DNA of 64,000 bases, taken from NCBI RefSeq assembly GCF_900182705.1, contig NZ_FXTP01000001.1:186001-250000 (forward strand). Reading direction: 5' to 3'. The notes under the pieces are model-generated. The model ran no database searches. It was given only the letters and a program-made list of their open reading frames with translations, and was not told the DNA's origin. This DNA is from Gracilimonas mengyeensis (lineage in GTDB: Bacteria > Bacteroidota > Rhodothermia > Balneolales > Balneolaceae). Shown in pieces: positions 18,122 through 28,251 of the stretch (position 1 is its first letter; every line of letters begins with the position of its first letter). The translations under genes and the position numbers were made by a program.

Positions 18122-18679
18122 TTAGTCCTCCACAGGTTTTAACAGCGCTTCAATTTCAATGTCCTGCTGCTGATCTACTTTCACAAAAAGCAATTTTGGA
18201 GGCTCGATATCGTAGTCTTTAAGTAATAAAGTCCAGCCTGCTTTTACTAACAATCCGTTGTCAGTCATTTGCAGGGTCCCGGTGATTTTAGTTTCATTGG
18301 TTACACCATGAATTTTGAAATCACCCTCAACTGTAACAGTTTGGGGAGAGGTGTTCTCGGGATCAAAGTTGGACGTGAGTTTCCCAAAGAACTCGGCAAA
18401 GGGAAATTCTTCCGCCTCCAGAGTTTCCAGCATATCCCGGTCGCGTTTATCAATGCCGGTTTCAAGCGTATGGAGATCGAGGTAGAAATCAACAGTTTTA
18501 TCCTCCAGATCAATTCTGCCGGTCAAAAAATCAGAGCTTCCGCTGAAGGTATGGAGGGGGACTTCAGAGTGAAAAACGGCGGTACCGCTATCCGTCATAA
18601 ATGCTTGCCCCAGCGCCATACTATGGGATACAAGGATTAGCAGGGGAATCAAAAATATTGTGGTTCTTTTAGTTCTCAA
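18122..18679 (-). CDS. YceI family periplasmic protein
   Basis: A protein of 185 residues: signal peptide (to about 25), then a lipocalin-like YceI barrel. Family marks are the opening GTAVFHSEVPLHTFSG, the LDLHTLETGIDKRDRDML segment and FKIHGVTNETKITGTL. YceI proteins bind long isoprenoid chains (quinone-like molecules) in the periplasm. Between two cytochrome-like genes, a quinone or redox-related role is plausible. It overlaps the lipoprotein gene upstream by 11 bases, so translation is coupled. Confidence 0.9.
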   Translation of the reverse strand: MRTKRTTIFLIPLLILVSHSMALGQAFMTDSGTAVFHSEVPLHTFSGSSDFLTGRIDLEDKTVDFYLDLHTLETGIDKRDRDMLETLEAEEFPFAEFFGKLTSNFDPENTSPQTVTVEGDFKIHGVTNETKITGTLQMTDNGLLVKAGWTLLLKDYDIEPPKLLFVKVDQQQDIEIEALLKPVED

Positions 18680-19079
18680 GGGCGCCTCCTTCTATCCAAC
18701 TGCGGATTTGATTTATTTCGGAAGGAGTGAGGTAGCTACCAGTAAGGGGCATACGACTTCCGTTTGTAGGATTAGCTTCTATTTTATCGACTAAAGGACT
18801 AGCATCAGGATCTTCGGGAATAACAATATCCGTTCCGTAAACAGCTCCCACGCTGTTCATTACTTGTTGGTAGGTGGTGAGGTTGACTCCATTGGTTGAG
18901 CCATTGATATGACAGCCACTACCTCCACAAGTACTGTTAAAAATTGGCTGAATATCTTCCTGATAGCTAACTTCCGAAGGCTCTACGGGTTCGGCTGATG
19001 AAATATCTTCCACATTATTAATACAACTCGTGAGCAAAATGAACATGCTACATAAAAGAAAACGAGAAGATACTTCCAT
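18669..19079 (-). CDS. Cytochrome-c-like lipoprotein with CxxxxCH motif
   Basis: I chose the start at 19079, six bases after GGAG, over the ATG at 19091. It gives a lipoprotein signal with lipobox LLTSC (Cys19). The mature domain parallels the cytochrome-like gene at 16573-17247 almost segment by segment (QEDIQPIFNST, a motif, YQQVMNSVGAVYGTDIVIP, SPLVDKIEANP, GSRMP, INQIRSWI). The haem motif here is CGGSGCH (Cys51, Cys56, His57), with four residues between the cysteines instead of two. That spacing is known for some c-type cytochromes, but it could also mean loss of haem. First gene of the cluster. Confidence 0.82.
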   Translation of the reverse strand: MEVSSRFLLCSMFILLTSCINNVEDISSAEPVEPSEVSYQEDIQPIFNSTCGGSGCHINGSTNGVNLTTYQQVMNSVGAVYGTDIVIPEDPDASPLVDKIEANPTNGSRMPLTGSYLTPSEINQIRSWIEGGALEN

Positions 19080-19190
19080 AATTAGCTCCATTTAAATTTG
19101 AATATTAAGTAAGCTAAGTAATTAGTTGAATGTTAAACGAATAAAGTAGAATTGCAACAATAATTTTCAAATCTAACATTAAGGCCTCCG

Positions 19191-19739
19191 ATGAATACCA
19201 TAAATAGAGATAAAGCCGTCAAACTATTATCTGACTACATTGAAAATGAAAACCTGCGCCATCACTGCAAAATGGTGGCTGAAGCCATGCAAGCGTATGC
19301 AAAATCACTTGGTAAATCTGAGGAGGAAACAGACCGGTGGTGGGCAGCCGGCTTATTGCATGATTTGGATTGGGAGAAATATCCCGATGAACATCCCGGA
19401 AAAGCAGTGGAGGAAATTTTACCAGAACACGGGTATCCGGAGGATGTGATTGAGGCTGTCCGTGCCCACGCTCCGGAACGAACCGGAAAAGAACCAGAGA
19501 CAGAAATTGAACGCTATCTGTTTGCCTGCGATGAGCTTTCCGGTTTTATGAATGCCGTATCATTAATGAGACCCAATAAGTTTTCAGATATGAAAGTGAA
19601 ATCGGTTACGAAAAAGTTAAAGGATACCCGCTTTGCAGAAAGTGTACCCAGGGAGGACATCAAAAAAGGAGCGGAGATTATCGGAAAGCCCCTGAATGAA
19701 CATATCGCTTTTATGATAGAAGTATTCAGAGACTGGTAG
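19191..19739 (+). CDS. HD-domain hydrolase
   Basis: A cytosolic protein of 182 residues. The HD superfamily fingerprint is present: His24/His25 early, His57-Asp58 in AGLLHDLDWEKYP, His68 in DEHPGKAVEEIL, and a later Asp in FACDELSGFMNAV. Such small HDIG proteins are metal-dependent phosphohydrolases, often on nucleotides or phosphorylated metabolites; the substrate cannot be told. It is monocistronic: divergent from the cytochrome cluster and followed by a strong terminator 25 bases after the stop. Confidence 0.88.
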   Translation: MNTINRDKAVKLLSDYIENENLRHHCKMVAEAMQAYAKSLGKSEEETDRWWAAGLLHDLDWEKYPDEHPGKAVEEILPEHGYPEDVIEAVRAHAPERTGKEPETEIERYLFACDELSGFMNAVSLMRPNKFSDMKVKSVTKKLKDTRFAESVPREDIKKGAEIIGKPLNEHIAFMIEVFRDW

Positions 19740-19764
19740 AAAGGTGTTTAACCTACATAAAAAG

Positions 19765-19795
19765 AAACCCGGACCGATCAGGGTCCGGGTTTTTT
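19765..19795 (+). terminator. Strong intrinsic terminator
   Basis: AAACCCGGACC (19765-19775) pairs with GGTCCGGGTTT (19782-19792) over 11 perfect pairs, with a 6-base loop and a T run. It ends the HD hydrolase gene. Confidence 0.92.
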
Positions 19796-19961
19796 CTTTA
19801 GGGCATTTGGTGCTGTTGCAGCATCCAAAAGCTCGTTTAATTGCTCTTCAGGTGGCGGTTACGCAAATGTGTGGGGAATGTTACAATCCAAATAAAAATT
19901 AATAGGGTCACAACTCCATCAAAATGGATTCTTTTAACGTGGTATTCGTATCTTAAAAGCA

Positions 19962-21041
19962 ATGAATCTACAGAGGCAAATAGGACTAACAAAATCAGAG
20001 CTTATCACCACCATTTTATGTTTTGTGGTGATTTTTTTTCTTGTTTTTAGCATACGGCTTGTACGATTAACTTCTGGTGATTCCCTTGTGTTTGAGGAGG
20101 AGACAGAAATCATTCTGGAAGAAGCAACCAGCTTGTCAGCGTTGCAGGAACAGCTTAGATCCATCGGTGTTCAGTATCAACCCGAAGAAATGCAATGGGC
20201 GGCTAATCTTTTGGGTTGGCGAAGGTTTCAACGGGGGCGGTACGAGTTTGACGGGGCATATTCCTACAATGGGTTTTTATCAAAAATGGCGAGAGGTATT
20301 CAGGATCCGGTATCGGTGGTTGTTCTGCCGGGGATAACACCTGAACGGTTGGCAGAGCGATTGGGGAATAGTCTTGATTTCTCGGCAGACAGTTTGAAGG
20401 CTGTGTTCAGCGACAGTTTGTTTTTGGCTGAAAAATCATTGACCAGGGAAGAATTGTTTGGCAGGATGCTTCCTGAAACGTATTTGATTTATTGGACCTC
20501 ACAGCCGGTCGCTGTTATTGAAAAAATCCTGCGTCAGTTTGATCAATCTTTTACAGAAGAAATGAAAGAAAGAGCCGCCGGATTGGAGCTTTCCATTGAC
20601 GAAGTGGTGACCTTGGCATCCATCATAGAGTGGGAAGCTAAAAACCAGGCAGAAATGTCTACCATCAGTGGTTTGTACTGGAACCGCCTGAACCGTGGAA
20701 TGCTTCTGCAAGCTGATCCAACCGTAAATTTTGCCTTGGGCGAACGGCGCCGATTATTGTACGAGGACTACCAGATTGACCATCCATACAATACATATAA
20801 AATCAAAGGCTTGCCGCCCGGACCAATAACCAATCCAAGCCTGGCTGCTATTGAAGCAGCCTTAAATCCTGAGGAACATAACTATTTATACATGGTTGCC
20901 AATCCGGAAGGGGGACATGTGTTTACCCGTACCTATCAGGAACATCTGGAAGAGAGCGAGAAATGGCGCAGGTGGCTAAGGGAGCAATATCGAATTAAGC
21001 GTCAGCGTGAGGCAGAGCAAAGCCAGGAAAATTCCCGTTAG
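19962..21041 (+). CDS. mltG: Endolytic murein transglycosylase MltG
   Basis: A protein of 359 residues: cytosolic start, one membrane helix (about 14-36), a LysM-like region with the VVVLPGITPERLAERL segment, and the YceG/MltG catalytic domain. Key marks are MLPETYLI, the catalytic Glu223 in LASIIEWEAK, LQADPTVNFAL, and the YNTYKIKGLPPGPITNPSLAAIEAALNP region. MltG cuts nascent peptidoglycan strands at the inner membrane and sets glycan length. It has its own transcription unit; the next gene is convergent with a shared hairpin between them. Confidence 0.95.
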   Translation: MNLQRQIGLTKSELITTILCFVVIFFLVFSIRLVRLTSGDSLVFEEETEIILEEATSLSALQEQLRSIGVQYQPEEMQWAANLLGWRRFQRGRYEFDGAYSYNGFLSKMARGIQDPVSVVVLPGITPERLAERLGNSLDFSADSLKAVFSDSLFLAEKSLTREELFGRMLPETYLIYWTSQPVAVIEKILRQFDQSFTEEMKERAAGLELSIDEVVTLASIIEWEAKNQAEMSTISGLYWNRLNRGMLLQADPTVNFALGERRRLLYEDYQIDHPYNTYKIKGLPPGPITNPSLAAIEAALNPEEHNYLYMVANPEGGHVFTRTYQEHLEESEKWRRWLREQYRIKRQREAEQSQENSR

Positions 21042-21110
21042 CTTATCATTGAAAATTGGAGGCAAGGCGGCGGCTTTTGTTGATAGTTTAAATAATGCCT
21101 CTTGGTTAAT

Positions 21111-21147
21111 AAATGGCCGACAGGACGAGACTTCGGCCATTTTCCTT
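21111..21147. terminator. Hairpin between convergent genes
   Basis: AAATGGCCGA (21111-21120) pairs with TCGGCCATTT (21133-21142) over 10 pairs with a 12-base loop. It has T residues on the plus side and, read from the minus strand, a T run from the A-rich flank. It can serve mltG and the minus-strand gene that ends at 21176. Confidence 0.7.
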
Positions 21148-21175
21148 TTATCATTATCAGGAATACTATTACGAT

Positions 21176-22864
21176 TTAATTGCTGCCACGCCTGATATTT
21201 ACTACCTGGTTGATGTGTGTTCCTTCAAAACTCACATCCATTATCAAACCCTGGAAATTGTTAAAAGATTTCAGTCCTTGTCTTAAGTATGAGGGATTTT
21301 GAACTTTTTTGAGATTTCGAAGGAGTACTGTAGCCGCATCATAACCTATGTATGCAAAACGGTTGGGTTCGGTATCATACCGCAAACGGAAAGCACTCTT
21401 AAAGTTTTCTATGGGATTGGTGCCTTGCTGCTGACGAAAAGTTTCGGTGTAGTAGAGAGCTGACCGGGCACCGAAATTTTGTATGTTTACTGACTCCCAT
21501 TCTTCAGAACCCAGTATGGTCATGTTACTTCCAATGGCTTCCAGGTTGGTAACCAAAGAACTCATAAGCGTATTTGCAACTGTACCGGTGAAAGGGGCAT
21601 AAATGGCATCGATGTTGTATTGAAATACCGTATCAACTTCAGGGTCAAAGTATTTCACATATTCGCTGATATCATAGCCCTCCGCTTCCAGATCTTCTAC
21701 AAAATAATGTACAACGGCTGCTCCTCGTTTTCGGGATTCATCCAAGAAAGCCTGTGCTGAAGATTCACCAAGGGCACCGCGTTCGGCTATAACGGCAAGC
21801 GTATCATATCCAAGCCTTTCAACGGCATATTCAGCCATCATTCTTCCCTGTACGGCAAAAGTGGGATTAAGCTGGAAGGTGTAATTGTAATCCAGGTTGA
21901 GACTGTCGGAATTGGCCAGGGGAGAGATCATGGGAACTTCGTACTGCTCGGCATAGCGTGCAAACTCTGTAGCCACTTCTGAAAACAACGGACCAATCAC
22001 AGCATCAACATCGTAATTCCATACAAAGTCATTGGCTACGGCCGATGCCTGCCTTACATCACTTTGGGTATTTCGATAGGTAATGAAAGCTTTTTGATTC
22101 GAATTCTCACTATTAAAGTTTTCTACGGCCAGCTGAATTCCAAAATACAGATGCTGCGAAATCTCAAATTCGGACGAGTTGGTGTCGAATTCAGGTAAAG
22201 CAACCCCAATATTGTAGGCAATGCCGTTGGGAGCATCAGCGTAGTGATTTGGATTATATCGTTGGTTGTAGGCCGTTTCATTACCCAGCAACTGGCGGAT
22301 GTTCCGGTAGCCTGAGGTATCCGCAGACTGAACCGCCCTTTGGGTAGCCTTAAACAAAGCTCTGGCAGACTCAATATCTACATTGCCAATTGCCGATTCC
22401 ATCAGGTCAACCCGAACCTGATCAAAAGAAGTTGCCTTAAAGGCATTGTGGCGCTGCTCTAAACTGAGGTAGTTTAGAAGATCCTGGTATAATTGGTTGG
22501 CATCCATGTACACAGAAGTACGCAAACTGCTTTGCCGGATTTCATAGAGGGCATCAAGAGCTTGACTAAAGTTTTTTAGCTGAAAATCAGCAAGGGCAGA
22601 GGTGTAGGCTGCTTCCATCCTCAGATTTTCATCATTACTTTCAACCTGCAACAATTGGTTTTTAGCTTGAAAATATTGTGCTAAAGCAAAATGAGATTTA
22701 CCTGCAAAAAGATGCGCTTCCGGATCGTTGATTTGTTCAAAGACCTGTAAAGCCCGTTCATAGTTGCCTTCCTCATACCAGTCAATACCCGTTTGTAATG
22801 ATTGGGCATGCCCGGCAGAAATCAGCAGCAATGAAAATAGTATCGTAGAAATGAAATTCTTCAT
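21176..22864 (-). CDS. TPR / periplasmic-binding fold protein, LpoA-like architecture
   Basis: A protein of 562 residues with a Sec signal (to about 20). TPR-like helices span about 22-180 (GIDWYEEGNYERALQVFEQI, GKSHFALAQYFQAKNQLLQV). A type I periplasmic-binding fold of the Leu/Ile/Val receptor type follows (NIGVALPEFDTNSSEFEISQ, VDAVIGPLFSEVATEFARYA, VPMISPLANSD, FAYIGYDAATVLLRNL). No permease genes lie nearby, so uptake is not implied. The same TPR-plus-binding-fold layout is found in LpoA, the outer-membrane activator of a penicillin-binding protein, though there is no lipobox here. Convergence with mltG makes a cell-wall role worth considering; it is only an inference. Confidence 0.78.
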   Translation of the reverse strand: MKNFISTILFSLLLISAGHAQSLQTGIDWYEEGNYERALQVFEQINDPEAHLFAGKSHFALAQYFQAKNQLLQVESNDENLRMEAAYTSALADFQLKNFSQALDALYEIRQSSLRTSVYMDANQLYQDLLNYLSLEQRHNAFKATSFDQVRVDLMESAIGNVDIESARALFKATQRAVQSADTSGYRNIRQLLGNETAYNQRYNPNHYADAPNGIAYNIGVALPEFDTNSSEFEISQHLYFGIQLAVENFNSENSNQKAFITYRNTQSDVRQASAVANDFVWNYDVDAVIGPLFSEVATEFARYAEQYEVPMISPLANSDSLNLDYNYTFQLNPTFAVQGRMMAEYAVERLGYDTLAVIAERGALGESSAQAFLDESRKRGAAVVHYFVEDLEAEGYDISEYVKYFDPEVDTVFQYNIDAIYAPFTGTVANTLMSSLVTNLEAIGSNMTILGSEEWESVNIQNFGARSALYYTETFRQQQGTNPIENFKSAFRLRYDTEPNRFAYIGYDAATVLLRNLKKVQNPSYLRQGLKSFNNFQGLIMDVSFEGTHINQVVNIRRGSN

Positions 22865-23081
22865 GTAGTTAGGTTGCGTTACAAAGGGTTACATTGATTT
22901 ATAACTCGCTTAAAACTAAAAAGTTCTGTTATGTAATGCTTCTTTTTGGTGATTGAATTTGGGACACATAAAGTAAAGTTTGTTGCTTAGAATGGTATTC
23001 TATATCCTGGAATTTTCAGTTGTAGGTTACAACGAGTTACTACCTGCAATCCAGTAACAGTGAATCTGATATTACAGTACT

Positions 23082-24677
23082 TTATGGTGCCGGATATACA
23101 TAATTAGATTCGAAACTAAGCGGGATGCCGATCCACCAGTACAGCAACAGGAATGCGGTCCACACTATCAGGAATATAATGGAATAAGGGAGCATCATGG
23201 AGATGACGGTTCCAATTCCGGTTTTCTTCACATAGCGCTGACAAAATACTACCACCAGAGGAAAATAGGGCAGCAGCGGGGTGATGATGTTTGAGACCGA
23301 ATCCCCCACGCGGTAAGCAGCCTGGGTGAGATCTGGCGAGATACCCAGTTGCATCAACATAGGCACAAAAATAGGGGCAATGAGAGCCCATTTGGCAGAG
23401 GCTGAACCGACCAAAATGTTTACAAATGCGCTTAGGAATACAATCCCTACTATCGTCACTTGTCCGGGTAAAGCCAGTGATTGCAAAAAATTAGCCCCTT
23501 TAAGTGCAATCAAAAGACCAATATTGGATTTGGCAAACGCATCAATAAACAAAGCACAGAAAAAAGCCATTACAATGTAATACCCCATACTTTCCATCGA
23601 CTTGGACATGTTGTTGATCATGTCTTTAGAGCTTTTATACTTGCCGGAAGCATAGCCGTAAACCACTCCGGGAATCAACAACAGAATAAAAATGAGGGGT
23701 ACAATAGCCTGCATCAGAGGAGCATGGAAGGAAAATAGAGAACTTACCTCGGGATTATTCCACTCGGGATCGCGAAGTGCAGAACCTTCTGGTAAGGCCC
23801 ACAGGAGTAGCCCGATGATACCAAGTAGCATAGCGCCAAAGCCCAGCCAGAATGCCCTGCTTTCACGCTTAGTAACGGTTTCCATTTCCGGGATTTCATC
23901 CTCGTCACCGTCAACTTTAACATCCGAAAGCCGAGGTTCTACAATTTTATCTGTGATAAACCATCCTACTAAAACAATGACAATACTTGATGCACCCGTA
24001 AAGTAAATATTGTTCAATGGATTAAGGACAATCTCCGGATCCAGAATACGGGCAGCTTCCAGGGTAAAGCTCATGATGAGCGGGTCAATAGCAGAGGGTA
24101 TAAAGTTGGCGGAGAAGCCACCGCTTACCCCCGCGAATGCCGCGGCTATACCGGCGAGGGGATGCCTGCCGGCCGCATAAAAAATCACTCCACCCAATGG
24201 AATTACCAACACATAACCGGCATCGGCAGCCGTATGGCTTACAATGGCAATGAGGATGAGCATTGGGGTTAAAAATGATTTTGGAGTGAAACTAAGCAGC
24301 TTTTTGAGCCCGGCACTTATCCAGCCGGAATGTTCAGCCACACCAACCCCCAGCATGGCTACCAGTACAATGCCGAGGGGGGCAAAGAGAACAAAAGTCT
24401 CAACCATATTGGCCAGGAAATTGGCCATGCCTTCACCGGTCAGCAAGTTATTTACGGAGAGTTCATTACCAGTTAAAGGGTGAGTTTCACCAAAATCGAT
24501 GGGAGCCAGCACTGCTGAAAGAATCCACACAAATACCATCAACAAAAAGAAAAGCATGGCGGGATCTGGCAGCTTATTCCCTGCTCTTTCGATTCCATTC
24601 AGAAAACGGTCGAACAAAGAGCTGTTGTGTTCTTGTTGTTTTTCCGGTTTTACTGGTTCATTTCCTTTATCTGCCAC
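23082..24677 (-). CDS. AbgT family transporter
   Basis: A protein of 531 residues with about 12 membrane helices. AbgT marks include GNKLPDPAMLFFLLMV near the N-terminus, SHTAADAGYVLVIPLGG, and NILVGSASAKWALIAPIFVPML with SDSVSNIITPLLPYFPLVV-type segments near the end. Founding members import p-aminobenzoyl-glutamate, and others export sulfonamide-like drugs, so folate precursor transport or drug efflux are the options. It lies 73 bases downstream of guaA, on the same strand. The upstream half of the 22865-23081 gap shows nothing clear. Confidence 0.9.
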   Translation of the reverse strand: MADKGNEPVKPEKQQEHNSSLFDRFLNGIERAGNKLPDPAMLFFLLMVFVWILSAVLAPIDFGETHPLTGNELSVNNLLTGEGMANFLANMVETFVLFAPLGIVLVAMLGVGVAEHSGWISAGLKKLLSFTPKSFLTPMLILIAIVSHTAADAGYVLVIPLGGVIFYAAGRHPLAGIAAAFAGVSGGFSANFIPSAIDPLIMSFTLEAARILDPEIVLNPLNNIYFTGASSIVIVLVGWFITDKIVEPRLSDVKVDGDEDEIPEMETVTKRESRAFWLGFGAMLLGIIGLLLWALPEGSALRDPEWNNPEVSSLFSFHAPLMQAIVPLIFILLLIPGVVYGYASGKYKSSKDMINNMSKSMESMGYYIVMAFFCALFIDAFAKSNIGLLIALKGANFLQSLALPGQVTIVGIVFLSAFVNILVGSASAKWALIAPIFVPMLMQLGISPDLTQAAYRVGDSVSNIITPLLPYFPLVVVFCQRYVKKTGIGTVISMMLPYSIIFLIVWTAFLLLYWWIGIPLSFESNYVYPAP

Positions 24678-24750
24678 AGCTTTTGCGGTTTAGTTACGGT
24701 TTTGATTGTATCGGGTGGAAGTAGCTTACTTGGTAAGAAAAAATGGAATC

Positions 24751-26301
24751 CTATTCCCATTCAATAGTTGCCGGTGGTTTGGAGCTTACATCGTACACCA
24801 CGCGGTTAATGCCCTGTATCTCATTGATAATACGATTGGATACGTGTGCAAGGAATTCATAGGGGAGGTGTGCCCAGTCTGCGGTCATACCATCGCGGCT
24901 GGTTACCGCACGTAAGGCGATTGTGAATTCATAGGTGCGCTCATCTCCCATAACGCCCACGCTTTGTACAGGCAACAGCACGGCAAGGGCTTGCCATACC
25001 TCGTCATAGAGGTCTTGTTTTTTGAGTTCTTCCACAAAAATATAGTCAGCCTCCCGAAGCAGGTCCAGTCGTTCTTTGGTTGGCTCTCCAAGTACGCGAA
25101 TGCCTAATCCAGGACCCGGGAAGGGGTGGCGCCCGATAAAGTGGGCTGGAATTCCAAGAGCGCGTCCTACTTCGCGGACCTCATCTTTGAATAGTTCACG
25201 AACCGGCTCAATTAAATCCAGTTTCATCTTTTCAGGCAGCCCGCCTACATTGTGGTGAGATTTGATAGTAGCGGATGGCCCTTTAAAAGATACACTCTCA
25301 ATAACGTCTGGATAAAGCGTCCCTTGTGCCAGGTATTTGAAATCACCATCGTGCTTAATCTCATCATCAAACACATCAATGAAAGTGTTACCGATAATTT
25401 TACGCTTCTTCTCAGGATCAGAAACTCCTTCCAACCGCTCCAGGAATAATTCGGAGGCATCAACACCGCGCACGGGCAGATGCAGATCACGGGTATATAA
25501 ATCCATTACTGAGTCGAACTCGTTCTTGCGAAGCAGTCCGTTATCTACAAACACACATTGCAGTTGATCGCCAATGGCTTTGTGGATGAGCGTAGCTACA
25601 ACGGTAGAATCAACACCGCCCGAAAGGGCACAGAGTACTTTGTCATCGCCCACTTTTTCGCGAATGGATGCAATTTGCTCTTCAATAAATGATTCGGAAG
25701 TCCAGTCGCCTTTCAAATCACAAATGTCATAAGCAAAATTCTGGAGAATTTGCTTTCCATGATCGGTGTGCGCTACCTCGGGATGAAACTGAACTCCATA
25801 TATTTGATTTTCTTTATGACGAACAGCTGCAACTTTAGCATTGGTTGTATGACCAATAATTTCATAAGAAGGAGGGAGCGCATGAATGTGATCTCCATGA
25901 CTCATCCAAACTACGCTTTCATTCGGGATTGCCTTAAGCAGGTCTTCGGCGTTGTCAATTAACAGATTGGCCCGTCCGTATTCTCGTTTTTCGGCTTGTT
26001 CCACGCTACCGGGGATTTCATTATGTGCCAGTAGCTGTAAGCCGTAACAAATTCCAAGTATGGGTACATCCCAATCCAGGATTTCTTTTTGCAAGTGAGG
26101 TGCGCCCTCATCATTCACACTTTTAGGTCCGCCAGAAAGTATGATTCCACCTGGTTCCGGCGTATTCACATCCTCCAGGTTTACATTAAAAGGGTGGATT
26201 TCACAGTAAATATGAAGCTCTCTGAGACGGCGGGCAATGAGCTGGGTTAACTGTGATCCGTAGTCTAAAATTAAGATCCATTCCGAATGTCGGCTATGCA
26301 T
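24751..26301 (-). CDS. guaA: GMP synthase (glutamine-hydrolysing)
   Basis: A protein of 516 residues, the normal length. The class I amidotransferase part has Cys85 in [11 protein letters not shown] and the His173/Glu175 pair in GVQFHPEV. The ATP pyrophosphatase part has the PP-loop SGGVDS (227-232). The C-terminal dimerisation domain ends in [18 protein letters not shown], the family's conserved tail. It converts XMP, glutamine and ATP to GMP. The gene stands alone, downstream of a palindromic repeat pair. Confidence 0.97.
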   Translation of the reverse strand: MHSRHSEWILILDYGSQLTQLIARRLRELHIYCEIHPFNVNLEDVNTPEPGGIILSGGPKSVNDEGAPHLQKEILDWDVPILGICYGLQLLAHNEIPGSVEQAEKREYGRANLLIDNAEDLLKAIPNESVVWMSHGDHIHALPPSYEIIGHTTNAKVAAVRHKENQIYGVQFHPEVAHTDHGKQILQNFAYDICDLKGDWTSESFIEEQIASIREKVGDDKVLCALSGGVDSTVVATLIHKAIGDQLQCVFVDNGLLRKNEFDSVMDLYTRDLHLPVRGVDASELFLERLEGVSDPEKKRKIIGNTFIDVFDDEIKHDGDFKYLAQGTLYPDVIESVSFKGPSATIKSHHNVGGLPEKMKLDLIEPVRELFKDEVREVGRALGIPAHFIGRHPFPGPGLGIRVLGEPTKERLDLLREADYIFVEELKKQDLYDEVWQALAVLLPVQSVGVMGDERTYEFTIALRAVTSRDGMTADWAHLPYEFLAHVSNRIINEIQGINRVVYDVSSKPPATIEWE

Positions 26302-26431
26302 GGGAAAGAGAGGTTGAGATGAAATGAAGATTTAGTGTTAAGGAATGATTCGATGATGCACCGATTGCAATACCAAATCAATATCATGAAAAAGGGTTTG
26401 TTTGATAAACAGGTACGCTCAAAAATATAAA

Positions 26432-26490
26432 AACCTGTCAGGTTTAAGCGATGGGGCTAAATGCTTCCATATACTTCAACCTGACAGGTT
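26432..26490. repeat. Paired palindromic AACCTGWCAGGTT repeats
   Basis: AACCTGTCAGGTT (26432-26444) and its exact reverse complement AACCTGACAGGTT (26478-26490) form a 13-bp inverted repeat around 33 bases. Each copy is nearly palindromic itself. It lies between gcvH and guaA, both read leftwards, and could act as a terminator for the efp-accB-accC-gcvH transcript. AT-rich sequence follows on the minus side. Confidence 0.7.
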
Positions 26491-26509
26491 GGAATACTAG
26501 ACAGAGGAG

Positions 26510-26890
26510 TTAATCGATAACTTCTTCGTACTCTTCCGCAGAAAGCAGTTCATCGAGCTGTGAAGGATCAGAAAGCTTGATCTTAATCATCCATCCGTCA
26601 CCGTAAGGATCATCATTTACCAGCTCTGGCTCATCCTCCAGCTGTTCATTGATTTCGGTAATCTCACCGTCAACAGGAGCATAAAGGTCGGATACGGTTT
26701 TAACCGCTTCCACAGTACCAAAGGTGTCATCCTGGTCAAACTCTGTGCCTTCCTCGTCCAGTTCTACAAACACGATGTCGCCCAGTTCACTTTGGGCAAA
26801 ATCAGTGATACCAACGGTTACGGTACCGTCTCCGTTATCCTTTACCCATTCGTGTTCGCGGGTATATTTTAACTCTGAGGGAACGCTCAT
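26510..26890 (-). CDS. gcvH: Glycine cleavage system H protein
   Basis: A protein of 126 residues, the usual size. Marks are [32 protein letters not shown], and the lipoyl attachment site in [16 protein letters not shown] (Lys of EAVKTVSD), followed by [18 protein letters not shown]. It carries the aminomethyl group between P, T and L proteins. No gcvP or gcvT is in this window. The start overlaps the accC stop as TAATG, with GGAGGAAAA upstream, so it is the last gene of the efp-acc operon. An H-like protein next to BCCP may point to lipoate/biotin co-regulation. Confidence 0.95.
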   Translation of the reverse strand: MSVPSELKYTREHEWVKDNGDGTVTVGITDFAQSELGDIVFVELDEEGTEFDQDDTFGTVEAVKTVSDLYAPVDGEITEINEQLEDEPELVNDDPYGDGWMIKIKLSDPSQLDELLSAEEYEEVID

Positions 26891-28242
26891 TAATTTTCCT
26901 CCGGCTTAAATTTAAATTCTCTTTCCAGATATTTAGTATCAAACGTACCATTTATGAAATTCTCATCGTCCATTAGCTGGATGTGATAAGGTATGGTGGT
27001 TTTTACTCCTTCGATGATAAATTCCTGCAGTGCCCGCTTCATTTTCTTGATTGCCTGTTCACGTGTAGGTGCACAAACAATCAACTTGGCAATCATAGAA
27101 TCATAATGGGGCGGGATACGATAGCCTGAATACGCATGAGTATCCAAACGAACACCGTGACCGCCTGGCGGATGAAATACTTTGATCTCACCGGCAGAAG
27201 GACGGAAGTTGTGTTCTGGATCCTCTGCGTTAATGCGGCATTCAATGGAGTGATTCTCAAACTCAATAGGCTCATCTGAAAGTTTCTCGCCGGCGGCAAC
27301 CCTGATCTGTTGTTCAATCAAGTCGATGCCGGTTACTTCTTCCGTCACGGGATGTTCTACCTGAATCCGGGTATTCATCTCCATGAAGTAGAAGTTGTGA
27401 TCATCATCAACCAAAAACTCTACGGTGCCAGCGCCTTCATAATCTACGGCTTTAGCCGCATTGGTGGCCGCTGTTCCCATGCGTTCGCGCAGTTCTTCAG
27501 TCATCAGGGGAGAGGGAGACTCTTCCAGTACTTTTTGATGACGACGCTGCAGCGAGCAATCACGTTCACCTAAGTGAATATGGTTTCCATGTTGATCAGA
27601 AAGAACCTGAATCTCAACGTGATGCGGGTTAGTTACAAAACGTTCAATATATACCGCAGGGTTGTTGAAAGCCGTCTCGGCCTCATTGCGGCACATCTTA
27701 TAATTTTTTTCCAGCTCATCCGCTTCCATCACCAGGCGCATTCCACGTCCGCCGCCTCCGGCAGAGGCTTTGATAATCACCGGAAAGCCGATCTCATCGC
27801 AAACTTTCTTGGCATCTTCATAGCTTTCTACTACGCCATCGCTTCCGGGTACCACGGGTACGTCGTTAGCAATCATGGTAGCTTTGGCTACGGCTTTATC
27901 GCCCATCTTTCCTATTGCATCCGGTGATGGGCCAATAAATTTGATATCGTGTTCCTGGCAAATGCGCGAAAATTCCGCATTTTCAGAAAGGAATCCGTAA
28001 CCTGGATGAATGGCTTCAGCATTGGTAATTTCAGCTGCAGCTAAAATACTTGGTATCTTCAGGTAGCTGTCTTTACCGGCAGGCGGACCAATACATACCG
28101 CTTCATCGGCAAATTTAACGTGCAGGCTGTTGGCATCGGCCGTTGAATAAACAGCAACGGTTTTGATGCCCAGTTCCTTACAGGTGCGGATCACCCGCAG
28201 TGCAATTTCTCCTCGGTTGGCAATCAGAATTTTGTTAAACAT
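26890..28242 (-). CDS. accC: Acetyl-CoA carboxylase biotin carboxylase subunit
   Basis: A protein of 450 residues with the three biotin carboxylase regions: the N-terminal [21 protein letters not shown], the ATP-grasp with [12 protein letters not shown] and the [21 protein letters not shown] metal and active-site stretch, and the C-terminal region with ECRINAEDP and [14 protein letters not shown]. It carboxylates the biotin on AccB using ATP and bicarbonate, the first step of fatty acid synthesis. It lies 9 bases after accB and is translationally coupled to gcvH. Confidence 0.97.
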   Translation of the reverse strand: MFNKILIANRGEIALRVIRTCKELGIKTVAVYSTADANSLHVKFADEAVCIGPPAGKDSYLKIPSILAAAEITNAEAIHPGYGFLSENAEFSRICQEHDIKFIGPSPDAIGKMGDKAVAKATMIANDVPVVPGSDGVVESYEDAKKVCDEIGFPVIIKASAGGGGRGMRLVMEADELEKNYKMCRNEAETAFNNPAVYIERFVTNPHHVEIQVLSDQHGNHIHLGERDCSLQRRHQKVLEESPSPLMTEELRERMGTAATNAAKAVDYEGAGTVEFLVDDDHNFYFMEMNTRIQVEHPVTEEVTGIDLIEQQIRVAAGEKLSDEPIEFENHSIECRINAEDPEHNFRPSAGEIKVFHPPGGHGVRLDTHAYSGYRIPPHYDSMIAKLIVCAPTREQAIKKMKRALQEFIIEGVKTTIPYHIQLMDDENFINGTFDTKYLEREFKFKPEEN

Positions 28243-28251
28243 GAAAGCCGC

